DNA of 64,000 nucleotides. Origin: Bubalus kerabau (Eukaryota > Chordata > Mammalia > Artiodactyla > Bovidae). Shown in pieces: positions 13,360 through 24,172 of this stretch (position 1 is its first letter; every line of letters begins with the position of its first letter). The stretch is from NCBI RefSeq assembly GCF_029407905.1, contig NC_073642.1, positions 5,890,001-5,954,000 of the forward strand, read 5' to 3'. The notes beneath the pieces were generated by a model. That model saw only the letters and a program-made list of their open reading frames with translations. It had not been told where the DNA came from and did no database searches. The position numbers and the translations under genes were made by a program.

Positions 13360-13460
13360 GTATGGCAACCCACTCCAGTATTCCTGCCAGGAGAATCTCC
13401 TGGGCAGAAAAGCCTGCAGACCACAGTCCACAGGGTCTTAAAGAGTTGGATGTGACCAAA
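13360..13460 (+). mobile_element. SINE fragment (Bov-A / Bov-tA body)
   Basis: The GGCAACCCACTCCAGTATTC block and a diverged GTCCACAGGGTCTTAAAGAG are present, but no tRNA-like head or clean duplication. It lies inside the L1 5' UTR. Confidence 0.6.
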
Positions 13461-14535
13461 GTGGCCCCGTTTGCATAGATGCAGAACTCTTTCTAGCTTC
13501 TGGCAGTTCTTTCCCGGTAGGGATCATGCATGCAGGTGGCATGGTTGCTTGGATCACAGGGACCCTGGCAATGCTGGCTATGCAGGGGCACTGGTGTCTA
13601 TTGTCACAGGAGACACAGTGTTATTAGGGCTTTTTCTAGTCTGTGGCAGCTCTTCCCCAGTGAGGACTGAGCATGAAGGTGGCACAGCAGCGCCAAGTGT
13701 GCAGGGACACAGACGGCCTCAACTACAGGAGCTTTGGCCCTATCAGAGTCTTTTTCTAGCCTCTGGTAGCTGGTGATCTTCGGCTAGACCTCCTCCATTG
13801 CCCCACCCATTCAGGCCTTTAGAGGGCTCCCCTGACTTGGGTCCTTCTCTGTTGCTCAGCACTGTCAGGTGCTTAAAGGGCCAGCCTCTCTGTTGTTCAG
13901 CTGCTGGTGCTGGCCTGTGGGAGAGAGAGGCTAAAGTGATGGCCCCATCCCTACACACAGCAGTATCACCTTGCCTCCAAGGCTGCCTGGCTTTCCTCCA
14001 CAGGCATTTCCTACCACAATCTCCTCCCGCGTGTCCCCTAGGGCCATCTCCCCACCATCAACCACAGACCTCACCCTGGATTCCTCCACAATCTCTGCAC
14101 TCCAGCCCCCAGCTGCTGTGCCTTCTAAGGGACACATGTCCCTGACTGGGGTATGTATGGCTGTGGCAAGGATTTTCTGTGTGATTCTCATTCCATTTAG
14201 ACTGTCACAGATCAGCTGCTTCACTCTCAGCCTCAACTATCTCTCCTCTGTCCCAAACAGTTGCCCCAGTGTGGAGGTCAAACCCCTGCTCAGTTCCCCC
14301 GCCTGCCAGGGGCAGGTCCATTGCTACTAACACCTCTCTTTTTTTCCCTACTTCTTTCATTCTACCGAGTTTTATGTGGTTCTATATATTCTTTTCCACT
14401 GATCAAGAGCTCCTGCCCACTCTGAACTGGTGTTCTGCAAGCACTTCTGTGTCTGAAGGTGTATTCCTGATGTATCCATGGAGAGAGATGCACTCCATGT
14501 CCACCTACTGCTCCACCATCTTATTCTCTCCATCA

Positions 14536-15675
14536 TAAAGTTTTGACAGTTGTACAGGAGAAACAAGATGCTGTGTTCTGGAAAGATCCTTTTGGTGACA
14601 GGACGCAGAATGATCCAGAGTACTGAAGGTTGTTACGAGACAAGCCAGGGGCTTTGGTAAATAGTACATGGGCCAGGTAGGAAGAGGAATTGGGGGAAAT
14701 AGAGAAGTTGAAGAAGGGAAAATGAATCAGAAATGGTTGTCTAGGTTCCCACCTTGGATAAATGAAAGGAGGACCTAAGCTAAGAGAAGGTATTGGTGTG
14801 ATAGAGATAACAACTCATTTCTGGTCATCGTGAATTTCAGGTGCCAGAAGGTTGAATCCAACAGGTTGAAGGATGGAGGTCAAATGGGAGGAAGGAGAGA
14901 GACACAGTTCTGCAGAAGATCACTTAGAAAAAACATGGGTAGAGGCGACTTTGGAATAAAATAAACAACGTATTAGGCATGCGCACTCTCCCAGTCCCTC
15001 ATGGAATCTTATGAGATTTCCAGTAACATCTCTATCAATCCCAACTGTTTATGTGTGGCTTTGCGTTAGTAAAGAGGAAGTAGTGTCCATAAAATGATTT
15101 CTTCTGTTTATTTTCTGAGTAATAATGAAAGGATAAGATAAATATAAAAATATTATGCAAAACATTATAGTAAGTGATTGATAAGCTTAAAGTCATACTA
15201 CAAAAATGGAAATATAAATTTGTTACCAAAGTTTAGATATAAAAGTTTATGTGCAGGTCTGTTACTATTGAAAAAGCAAACTGAGAATGGAGTTACTTGA
15301 AGGATGAGTTTTTTCTTATCCTTGGTTTTAGACATGTAACATACAGCTAGACAGAAGTGATAATAGCTCATTGAGTAATGGCCTGAATAAATGGTGTAGA
15401 ATAATGGCATAGAATAAATGTGCACATCTATCACACATATCAAGTAATATGTATTTTTTTGTGTGTCTTTTATAGTAAAATACTTCACGCAGCCATGGAT
15501 ATAATAAAAATTAAGTTTCAGAGCACCAGAATTCTGACTCTTCCTCCAATGTGATAAATGCTGTACTTGAATACTTTTATCAAGTCATTCATTTAACAAA
15601 ATAAGTTATAAATTATTTCCTTGAATTATTTTAACACAAGAAAGTTGTGTTGATTTTGGCAATACTTCATTACAG
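14536..15675. other. Intron, unique sequence before exon 7
   Basis: No repeat or gene seen. It ends in the acceptor TTCATTACAG at 15666-15675. Confidence 0.6.
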
Positions 15676-15828
15676 GTGACTATGTTGTCATGACTATATA
15701 TTTTGAATTGAGTAGAAGAATGGGATACTTCACTATTCAAACATATATTCCTTGTATACTGACTGTGGTTTTATCCTGGGTATCATTCTGGATCAAAAAA
15801 GATGCTACACCAGCAAGAACAGCATTAG
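15676..15828 (+). CDS. GABRG3: GABA-A receptor gamma-3 subunit, exon 7 (M1)
   Basis: The 153-bp exon encodes the end of the extracellular domain and the first membrane helix of a GABA-A receptor subunit, a ligand-gated chloride channel at inhibitory synapses. It has a split Gly codon, 50 whole codons and one base of the next Gly. The peptide runs from DYVVMTIYFELSRRMGYFTI through M1 (exon residues about 17-39, with the conserved YIPC proline) to the cytoplasmic M1-M2 loop KKDATPART and the first M2 residues. It is bounded by TTACAG and G|GTGAGT. I chose gamma-3 over gamma-1 and gamma-2 for IYFEL, IKKDATPARTAL and the downstream loop. The exon is intact. The 5' half of the gene lies outside the window, and the exon number is inferred from the ten-exon gamma-3 gene. 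Confidence 0.9.
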
Positions 15829-16669
15829 GTGAGTTTCAAAAAAGTCTCCTACCATTTTGTGTAATTTTAATATAGAACTATATTCATAAAAATACTTTCA
15901 ATGAAAAAGACAGTTCAAATGTAACTGATCTAATTTGAGGGCTACTTGATTATTTTAAGTATAAAAGTTAGATTTTTCTTCCTGACAATAGAATTCCCAG
16001 TGTACCACTTAAGTTGAAGTTAAGTATTCAAAATAAATCAATTGCATCATTCTGTACTGTGCTCTAAGGATGATGTCATTAAAAATGTAGTCATGTTCTG
16101 AAACCTGCCACACTCAAAAGTCTCATTATGTCAGTTAATGGAAATAGAACAGTGCATGGAAATAGAACCTTTGAGGATTGATGACCAAATCAGTAAAACA
16201 ATCTTTCAATAAAAGAAGTACTGCTTGGCTAGAGCAAATTTACCAGCAAACAAGAAAATGATTATTCTTTTCAGCTATAATTTACACATTAATGCTCAAA
16301 GTCTTTTCATAAATTTTTCTGTGGTACCCAAAGTTCTCTTAATAAAACATTAAATTTAAGTGGTTTTAGAATTGTAGTGCATGTTTTATATCAGTTTTTC
16401 TTTATGGTAGGAATTTTGCCTAACTTTCTATATTTTTATTTGTTAATAATGTATGATATATAGTTCTTTCCACCAGCACTATCACAATTTCTTTTGGAAA
16501 TCAAGCTACCTCAATATAAAAAAAAAACTGCAAAATCTTGTATATTACATTGCACCACTTCTGTTGGTTTTTTAATTCTTGTTTGTTTAATAGCACAGTA
16601 CTTTTTGAACAAGGTAAATTAGCCTTTAATATCCTCTGTCCTGTGGAAATATCCTCTGTCCTGTGGAAA
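15829..16669. other. Intron 7, first part, unique
   Basis: Starts with donor GTGAGT. No further feature recognised up to the BovB at about 16670. A short tandem repeat (ATATCCTCTGTCCTGTGGAA, two copies) lies at 16629-16668. Confidence 0.6.
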
Positions 16670-17951
16670 AGATGAGAATACCAGACCACCTTACCTGCCT
16701 CCTGAGAAATCTGTATGCAGATCAAGAAGAAACAGTTAGAACCAGACATGGAACAAAGGACTGATTGCAAATTGGGAAAAGAGTGTGTCAAGGCTGTATA
16801 TTGTCACCCTGCTTATTTAACGTCTATGCAGAGTACATCATGTGAAATGCCAGGCTGGATGAAGCACAAGCTGGAATCAAGATTGCCAGGAGAAACGTCA
16901 ATAGCCTCAGATATGCAGATAACACCACCTTTATGTCAGAGAAGGCGATGGCACCCCACTCCAGTACTCTTGCCTGGAAAATCCCATGGACGGAGGAGCC
17001 TGGTAGGCTGCAGTCCATGGGGTCGTGAAGAGCTGGACACGACTGAGCTACTTCACTTTCACTTTTCACTTTCATGCATTGGGGAAGGAAATGGCAACCC
17101 ACTCCAGTGTTCTTGCCTGGAGAATCCCAGGGACAGGGGAGCCTAGTGGGCTGCCGTCTATGGGGTCGCACAGAGTCGGGCACAACCGAAGTGACTTAGC
17201 AGTAGCATGGCAGAAAGCAAAGAACTAAAGAGCCTCTTGATGAAAGTGAAAGAGGAGAGTGAAAAAGTTGGCTTAAAATGCAGCATTCAAAAAAAGAAGA
17301 TCATGGCATTGGGTCCCATCACTTCATTGCAAATAGATGGGGAAACAATGGAAACAGTGATAGACTTTCTTTTTGGGGGCTTCAAAATCACTACAGATGG
17401 TAACTGCAGCCATGAAATTAAAAGACATTTGCTCCTTGGAAGAAAAGCTATGACCAACTGAGACAGCATATTAAAAAGCAGAGACATTACTTAGCCAACA
17501 AAGGTCCGTCTAGTCAAAGCTATGGTTTTTCCAGATGTCATGTATGGATGTGAGAGTTGTACCAAAAAGAAAGTTGAGCTCCAAGAAATTTATGCTTTTG
17601 AACTGTGGTGTTGGAGAAGACTCCTGAGAGTCCCTTGGACTGCAAGGAGATCAAACCAGTCAATCCTAAAGGAAATCAGTCCTGACTATTCATTGCTGAA
17701 GCTGAAGCTCCTACTTTGGCCACCTGATGCGAAGAGGTGACTCATTGGAAACTACCCTGATGCTGGGAAAGATTGATTGCAGGAGGAGAAGGCGGTGACA
17801 GAGGATGAGATGGATGGATGGCATCACCAACTCAATGAGCATGAGTTTGAGAAGGCTCTGGAAATTGGTGATGGACAGGGAAGCCTGGCGTGCTGCAGTC
17901 CTTGGGGCTGTAAAGAGTTGGACACTACTGAGTGAACTGAACTGAACTGAT
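16670..17951 (+). mobile_element. BovB fragment, 3' half, interrupted by a Bov-A2
   Basis: Begins at the RT block after motif A (complete copies read KEMGIPDHL here), with early stops. It is interrupted at the YADD-LMAE boundary by the SINE at 16938-17206, then resumes with the LMKVKEESEKVG block and runs to an (ACTGA)n tail at about 17935-17951. Several frameshifts and stops, for example at 17461, make it a clear pseudogene. Confidence 0.85.
16938..17206 (+). mobile_element. Bov-A2 SINE inserted in BovB
   Basis: Two monomers with the TTCACTTTCACTTTTCACTT linker, ending GACTTAGCAGTAGC. The host BovB sequence is repeated imperfectly on the two sides (ATGTCAGA before, ATGGCAGA after). Confidence 0.9.
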
Positions 17952-18559
17952 CCCTCTGCCCAATATTGGTTTTGCATTCTTATATAAAATACATGATAAA
18001 TCAGCTGACAAAGGCATAACATAAATTTAGCAACTATTCTTCAAGTTATGACCTCACAATGACAAATTCAGAGGTCATAGTGAGTATAACTTTAAAGATC
18101 AGCTTCAAAACAGAGTAATATTTCTTCACAACTTGAAACTATGCAAGTCCTATCAAAGAGTAGCCATCATGGTGTTAAGAGGACAGAGATACTAGAAATA
18201 TATCATTCTTGCAGGTAATAGATTTGCTGACCAGAAGAGTGGAGAAATCGCAACACTAGCATATTTAATGGAGACACCTGAAGAGCTCTGCTTAATAAAG
18301 CAATACTCTAGACTTCCCCTAATTGAAACAAATCATGCCATGACAAATCAAGCAAAACCACCAGTAAATCAACTATTTATTATAAGAATTTAACATTCTT
18401 TTTAAAAAATTACATAGTCCATCATGTATCATCTACAATATTGTATATACAGTAAAAAAAATTACTACTTTCTAAGAAGCAGATAATTGTGATCCATGAT
18501 CAAGAAAAAAAAGTCAACATTAAAATGCAACTCTGATATTGAATCAGCAGATATGGGCT
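17952..18559. other. Intron 7, unique
   Basis: No gene or repeat recognised. Confidence 0.5.
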
Positions 18560-18735
18560 TTCAGTTCAGTTCAGTCGCTCAGTCGTGTCCGACTCTTTGC
18601 GACCCCATGAATCGCAGCACGCCAGGCCTCCCTGTCCATCACCAACTCCCGGAGTTCACTCAGACTCACGTCCACCGAGTCAGTGATGCTATCTAGCCAT
18701 CTCATCCTCTGTCGTCCCCTTCTCTTCCTGCCCCC
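18560..18735 (-). mobile_element. BovB 3' end fragment (minus)
   Basis: Antisense of the BovB 3' tail and 3' UTR (TTCAGTTCAGTCGCTCAGTC, then CAGTGATGCTATCTAGCCAT), truncated after the GGGCAGGAAGAGAAGGGGA region on the minus strand. Confidence 0.85.
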
Positions 18736-18998
18736 AATAAAGCAGCTATTATAACAGTGTTCAAGAATTAAAAGAAAATACAATGTTAGTGAATGACAAG
18801 ATGGATAATATCAACAAATACATTTCTTAAAAATGAAATTCTAGAATAAAATGTATAATAGTCAAATTGAAAATAATCACTAAATGAGTTTAAGACCAGA
18901 TTGAAGATGCCAGGGAGGGGAGAGATCATGTACAATTGACCATCACATAAAACTTATCTAATTAGAAGAAGATATGAATTTAAAAATGATTTAAAAGA

Positions 18999-19665
18999 AT
19001 CAACATTCAGAAAACTAAGATGATGGCATCTGGTCCCATCACTTCATGGGAAATAGATGGGGAAACAGTGGCTGACTTTATTTTTTGGGGCTCCAAAATC
19101 ACTGCAGATGGTGATTGCAGCCATGAAATTAAAAGATGCTTACTCCTTGGAAGTAAAGTTATGACCAACCTAGACAGCACATTAAAAATCAGAGACATTA
19201 CTTTGTCAACAAAGGTCCATCTAGTCAAGGCTATAGTTTTTCCAGTGGTCATGTATGGTTGTAAAGAAAGCTGAGCTCTGAAGAATTGATGCTTTTGAAC
19301 TGTGGTGTTGGAGAAGACTCTTGAGAGTCCCTTGGACTGCAAGGAGATCCAACAAGTCCATCCTAAAGGAGATCAGTCCTGGGTGTTCATTGGAAGGACT
19401 GATGCTAAAGCTGAAACTCTAATGCTTTGGCCACCTGATGCGAAGAACTGACTCATTTGAAAAGACCCTGATGCTGGGAAAGATTGAGGGCAGGAGGAGA
19501 AGGGGACAACAGAGTTGGTAGGATGGCATCACCAACTTGATGGACATGGGTTTGAGTGAACTCTGGAAGTTGGTGATGGACAGGGAGGCCTGGCACGCTG
19601 CGGTTCATGGGGTCGCAAAGAGTCGGACACATCTGAGCAACTGAACTGAAGTGAACTAAACTGAA
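18999..19665 (+). mobile_element. BovB fragment, ORF2 C-terminus to 3' end
   Basis: Starts at the KIMASGPITSWEIDGET block, which is missing two codons relative to other copies, and keeps the C-terminal WCWRRLL region with frameshifts. It ends in an irregular TGAACTGAAGTGAACTAAAC tail. Confidence 0.85.
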
Positions 19666-19802
19666 CAGAGCCTCAGTGATCTGTGGGACAATATGGAGAT
19701 GTATAACACAACTTCAACTGGTACTCCAAAATGAAAAGAGAAAAAGAATCAACTTTAAAATTTTTGAAGACATTTAGTAAAAATATGCAAATTTCTTGAA
19801 AA

Positions 19803-20016
19803 TGAAAGTGAAAGTGAAGTTGCTCAGTTGTGTCTGACTGTTGTGACCCCGTGGACTGTAGACTACCAGTGTCCTCTCTTCGTGGGATTTTCCAGGCAAG
19901 AATACTGGAGTGGGCTGCCATTTTCTTCTCCAGGAGATCTTGCCAACCCAGGGATCAAACCCGGGTCTCCCACATTGCGGACAGACACTTTACCATCTGA
20001 GCCACCAGGGAAGCCC
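19803..20016 (-). mobile_element. Bov-tA SINE (minus)
   Basis: The right end is the complement of the tRNA-derived head (GAGCCACCAGGGAAGCCCT), with the ATCAAACCCGGGTCTCCCAC B-box-like block inside and the BovB-derived body to the left. Imperfect flanking CAAATTTCTT / CAAATTCTTT may be the duplication. Confidence 0.85.
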
Positions 20017-21261
20017 TACCTACAAATTCTTTAGACATAACATGGTCACCACATTTTTGAAAATGTTAAACCGAACATTTATTACAAAATCTATATTTTT
20101 CATAAAAATTTACCCACCATCAGTATATACTTTTCAAATTTACAATGCATTTTTACAAAATGTATCACAACTTTCCCACCTGCAATAAGGACAGCCTGAC
20201 ATTCTGTTTTCACTATACTGGTTAAAGAAACTGATTCAAAGAGGGTAAGTGGCTTTATCTGACCAAATGTTGAGAAGGCCCAGAGCAAGGCTGAAGGCTT
20301 CGACTTCCAGTTCAATATCCTGTACACCTGACCATGCTGTGCATGCTGTTCTATTTGATTTATTCTACAATTTCTTGCTGACTGACAGACCCGGGAGGCA
20401 CTAAACAGGAGCTGTGATGCTTCTGCAAAGATGGGAACTAATGTGCATTCATCTGTCATGTCTATCTGATCTTTCTATCACATATACATCTCTTAAATTT
20501 GCTCCACAGTCTTTGATTAAATCTTTAGTGTTGGCCAACATATATGAAATAAAGTCAGATTAATACTGTGATTAACTAATTAACCAATGAATCAATGCAC
20601 TCATAAAAAGCATTTATTGAAATAGAATGCTAGACATGGTGCTGTGTAATGGGAAAGAAAGGGTGAGCAAGATACAGTTTTGTTTTTAAAGATCGCACAT
20701 TCTATGCAGGGAGACAGACCACAAAGACATAAATAATTCTCTGTGATCATGCAAAAAAAAGCACATAGAATGTATAAGAATAGTGAAGATGTGTGTATTA
20801 TCAGCTCTGCCTGGAGTACTATAAAGTGATTTGCCTCAGAAAAAGTGGTGTTTCTGCTGAGTCTTCAAAAAAAGTAAGTTTACAAATTGTAAAGAAAAGG
20901 AGAAGACAGGAACTAGTTTATCTGGGCAGAAGAAAAGTGTGAGATGAGGAACAGACAAAGTATCGGGGACTGCAAATCTCACTTTCATTAAAAATATATT
21001 TTAAAAAAATGTCAAACAATACAAAAATTACTGAATAAATGGGATGATATTAACTTAATTCATATATTTTAATATTGTGAAGACTATAACAAAACATATT
21101 ATGGAAATGTTGCTTATAATATTATATGTACATTACAATTAAAAGTATTATTGCATTTACGCAATGCCAAGAAGGAGGATTCACCTAAAAATAAAACACC
21201 GTGTGGAATGGAGGGATTCTGTTCGGCTTCTTTTACAACTTGGTATGTGTCCCCTGTGCAG
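20017..21261. other. Intron 7, last part, unique
   Basis: No repeat recognised. AT-rich from 20980 to 21160. Ends with acceptor CCCCTGTGCAG at 21251-21261. Confidence 0.6.
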
Positions 21262-21458
21262 GCATCACCACAGTGCTGACCATGACCACACTCAGCACCA
21301 TAGCCAGGAACTCCTTGCCCCGGGTGTCCTATGTGACTGCCATGGACCTTTTCGTGACTGTGTGCTTCTTATTTGTCTTTGCTGCTCTGATGGAGTATGC
21401 TACCCTCAACTACTATTCAAGTTGCAGAAAACCACCTACCACTAAGAAAAAAACATCG
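21262..21458 (+). CDS. GABRG3: GABA-A receptor gamma-3 subunit, exon 8 (M2, M3)
   Basis: The 197-bp exon completes the split Gly codon and adds 65 codons. M2, the helix lining the chloride pore, is ITTVLTMTTLSTIA at exon residues 1-14, with the conserved 9' Leu at residue 5. The M2-M3 coupling loop follows (ARNSLPRVSYV), then M3 (about residues 22-47) and the start of the intracellular loop (CRKPPTTKKKTS). The acceptor is TGTGCAG and the donor TCG|GTGAGT, phase 0. Codon 21309-21311 is AAC (Asn) where I recall Lys in the gamma family. The LFVTVCFLFVFAALMEYATL segment is gamma-3-like. An L1 fragment starts 18 nt after the donor. Confidence 0.9.
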
Positions 21459-21476
21459 GTGAGTTCCAGTAGCAAG

Positions 21477-21902
21477 GATTTTCTCCGTATATATATGGAA
21501 TTTAGAAAGATGGTAACGATAACCCTGTATGCGAGACAGCAAAAGAGACACAGATGTATAGAACAGTCTTTTGGACTCTGTGGGAGAGGGAGGCTGGGGA
21601 TGATTTGGGAGAATGGCATTGAAACATATATAATATCATATAAGAAATGAATCGCCAGTCCAGGTTTGATGCGGGATACAGGATGCTTGGGGCTGGTGCA
21701 CTGGGATGACCCAGAGGTATGGTATGGGGAGGCAGGTGGGAGGGGGGTTCAGGATTGGGAACACGTGTACACTCATGGAGGATTCATGTTGATGTATGGC
21801 GAAGCCAATACAATATTGTAAAGTAATTAGCCTCTAATTAAAATAAATTTTTTAAAAAAGAAAAAAATGCAAAAGAAAAATTAAAAAAAAAAAGATTTTC
21901 TC
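21477..21902 (+). mobile_element. L1 3' end in intron 8, beside exon 8
   Basis: Sense 3' terminal L1 sequence (GGAATTTAGAAAGATGGTAA onward) ending in AATAAATTTTTTAAAAAAG and an A-rich tail. Flanked by 9-bp duplications GATTTTCTC at 21477-21485 and 21894-21902. The rest of the 708-bp intron (21903-22166) is unique and ends in TTTCCTTGTAG. Confidence 0.9.
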
Positions 21903-22166
21903 AGAAGGTAGTAGAAGAACATTTTGAGGTAAATGGTTCTTATTCATAAGGATTTTATACATGATATAAATAGTTAATTTAATAAGGCTTTTTAAAAACA
22001 AGATAGGTATTCAGAAGATATGAATGTGACTGTCAAGCAGTCTTCAGCTTCACCTACCAGTGGCATGGGCTGGTGTAATCACACCTTAAAGATTATTCAT
22101 TATCAGAGTGTTCTGTAATACAGATTCCATGGCAGTTTTCAATGGCTTTTTCTGCTTTCCTTGTAG

Positions 22167-22226
22167 TTATTACATGCAGATTCCTCAAGATGGATTCATG
22201 AAAGGATAAGCCTACAAGCACCATCT
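22167..22226 (+). CDS. GABRG3: GABA-A receptor gamma-3 subunit, exon 9 (60 bp, intracellular loop)
   Basis: Twenty codons in phase 0-0 (LLHADSSRWIHERISLQAPS) between TTGTAG and GTACGT. They belong to the M3-M4 cytoplasmic loop, the subunit's trafficking and phosphorylation region. This sequence is specific to gamma-3; in gamma-2 the corresponding place holds the optional 24-nt exon of the long form. The length is divisible by three and both junctions lie between codons, so skipping would keep the frame. A second in-frame donor lies 18 nt downstream (separate entry). It is too short to find as an open frame and was located from protein continuity between exons 8 and 10. Confidence 0.88.
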
Positions 22227-22244
22227 GTACGTATAACATTGCAA
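22227..22244 (+). CDS. GABRG3: Alternative 3' extension of exon 9 (gamma-3 long form)
   Basis: If the donor GTGTAA at 22245 is used instead of GTACGT at 22227, exon 9 gains 18 nt encoding VRITLQ in frame, with no stop. The junction reads APS-VRI, creating Ser-x-Arg, a minimal protein kinase C consensus. Human gamma-3 is known in short and long forms differing by 18 bp contiguous with the upstream exon, the insert creating a PKC site. The match in length, position and motif is observed; use of the site in this species is inferred. Confidence 0.7.
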
Positions 22245-23832
22245 GTGTAAATATTTCTGAGAACTCTGTGTAAACTACAATTGAAAAATATTATTGTTTA
22301 CAAATGCATCTATTGAAGACCAAAGAGTAATGCATGTACTCCCTAAAAAAAATGTATTTACAAAGAAATGTTCAACTTAGAAAATTTGGAAAATAAAGGG
22401 GAAAAAATCACTTCTACTCAGGGATTAGTGTATAGCATACATATTTCTGTAACTCAAAATTATGTTCTGAATACAGTTCTTGGTCAAAATATTAATTTTT
22501 AGGATCATTTTGATGATTGTATCATATGTTCATGATTGATACATGCACAGATGATCTTGGCTGGACACTGGGCTAATCCACAACTTTTCACTTTTAAACA
22601 TATTTTTATATGTTTTGTACATACTTGTGACTATTTTCTTAGTATTAATTCCTAGAAAGAGAAAGCCTGGGCCAAAGAATTGCATGTTTTTTTCCAAATC
22701 ACATTCCACCAGTTTTCTTAGCAGTGTGAGTCACTCATTGCTCAATGTGGGTCACTCTCCCTGCATTTAGGTGAATAGTTGAATATACAAACAACTCCTA
22801 CAAACTATTCCTATTGGCATTGCTTTGATTATTGATAAAGCTTAATATATTTTTACTTGTTTTTGATTTTCACATATTCCTATGAATTGCTTTTTATGTC
22901 CATTAATTTTTATAAAATTTTTTGCACAATTTTGATAACATTTTTATCCTTTCCTATCTTCAGAATGACATAGCTCTCCCTGACTTTCTTTTGAGTGCTA
23001 ACTCTGTTTGACAACATATTCTAAGTACTTTCATTTATCAACTCATTCTATCTTCACAAAAAAAACCACTCTACTGACAAGGACATTGAGATGTGGAAAA
23101 GTAAAGTGCTATAAGTATTGACCGAACCTTCACAATTTAAAAAATTGTTGTATTTAATTATTACTGTTAACCTGAATTTTTAGTATATAGCTTAATGTAA
23201 GACTCTATTGAAAAATTGAGAAACATGTCTTTAAATCATTGATTGTGAGCTACCACTTTTACCATATGACAACTTTCACTTTATATTTTTATCCTTTTGT
23301 ACATAAGAAGTCACAAATTGCACTGAATGTTTTATGCCCACCCGTACACGATAGGTGGTTTTCTAGCTGCTAATCAGCATCTTATGTTCAGTTCATTTCA
23401 GTCAATTTCATCAGGAGATTGTATAATTATCTATACTCTGCAAGTAGGTATCATTATAGTTCTGACAGAAGTGAAGCCATTTTTCTAGCTGTGGGAAGCC
23501 ACGGTGGACATAGATTTTGCCAGCAAATGCTGCCAAATAGCAACAGACTAAAAGGTAATGGGAAGGGGTGGAAATAGAGGATGCTAAATAACAGAGACAA
23601 GTCAGAACAAATAGTCTGAGGCCCAGAAAATACATTATCACACACAATCAGGGGGCTAAGAGTGGAGGAGGAAATATTGACATCTTCGGTATAGAAATGA
23701 TACAGTCAAAAGTAATAAAGAATGTTTAACATAGAGGGAAAAAAATAGCCACAAAACTGGAAGAAATTTTTATGCTGGAAAATGTAATGACCCTAAAGAA
23801 AGTACATACAAAAACAATTCACAGAAAGGGCT
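22245..23832. other. Intron 9, first part, unique
   Basis: No clear repeat or gene recognised. AT-rich. Confidence 0.5.
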
Positions 23833-24112
23833 CCAGGCCAGCTGCTGCTGCTGCTGAGTTGCTTCAGTCGTGTCCGACTCTGTGCGACCCCATAGATGGC
23901 AGCCCACCAGGCTCCCCCATCCCTGGGGTTCTCCAGGCAAGAACACTGGAATGGGTTGCCATTTCCTTCTCCAATGCATGAAAGTGAAAAGTGAAAGGGA
24001 AGTCGCTCAGTCATGTCTGACTCTGCGCGACCCCATGGACTGCAGCCTACCAGGCTCCTCCGTCCATGAGATTTTCCAGGCAAGAGTACTGGAGTGGGGT
24101 GCCAGGCCAGCT
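23833..24112 (-). mobile_element. Bov-A2 SINE (minus)
   Basis: A (GCT)n start followed by two antisense monomers with the ATGAAAGTGAAAAGTGAAAG linker. Flanked by perfect 11-bp duplications CCAGGCCAGCT at 23833-23843 and 24102-24112; the range includes them. Confidence 0.92.
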
Positions 24113-24172
24113 AGCATGACATAATCAAAGAATCCTCAACAGGAGTTCAGAAGACAAAAAAAAAAAAAACTG

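Larger units (their letters stand above)
5390..14535 (-). mobile_element. L1 LINE, nearly full length, dead, with nested insertions
   Basis: The 3' end lies at about 5390 and ORF2 reads leftward from about 9595. Fragments of ORF1 occupy about 9700-10560 and the 5' UTR runs from there to about 14535, where the antisense CTCCACCATCTTATTCTC marks the usual L1 start. Insertions occupy 11393-12100 (other L1 3' ends), 12437-12686 (Bov-A2) and about 13360-13460 (SINE piece). The A-rich stretches 10990-11390 and 12100-12430 read as the T-rich part of the 5' UTR, but this is less certain. No frame longer than about 120 codons survives. Confidence 0.8.

Noticed and set aside
13471..14538. Overlapping open frames on both strands as genes
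   Set aside because: They lie in the GC-rich 5' UTR of the antisense L1 ending at about 14535.
19917..20016. tRNA gene in Bov-tA heads
   Set aside because: The heads keep tRNA-like promoter boxes but not a foldable, intact tRNA. They are SINE promoters.
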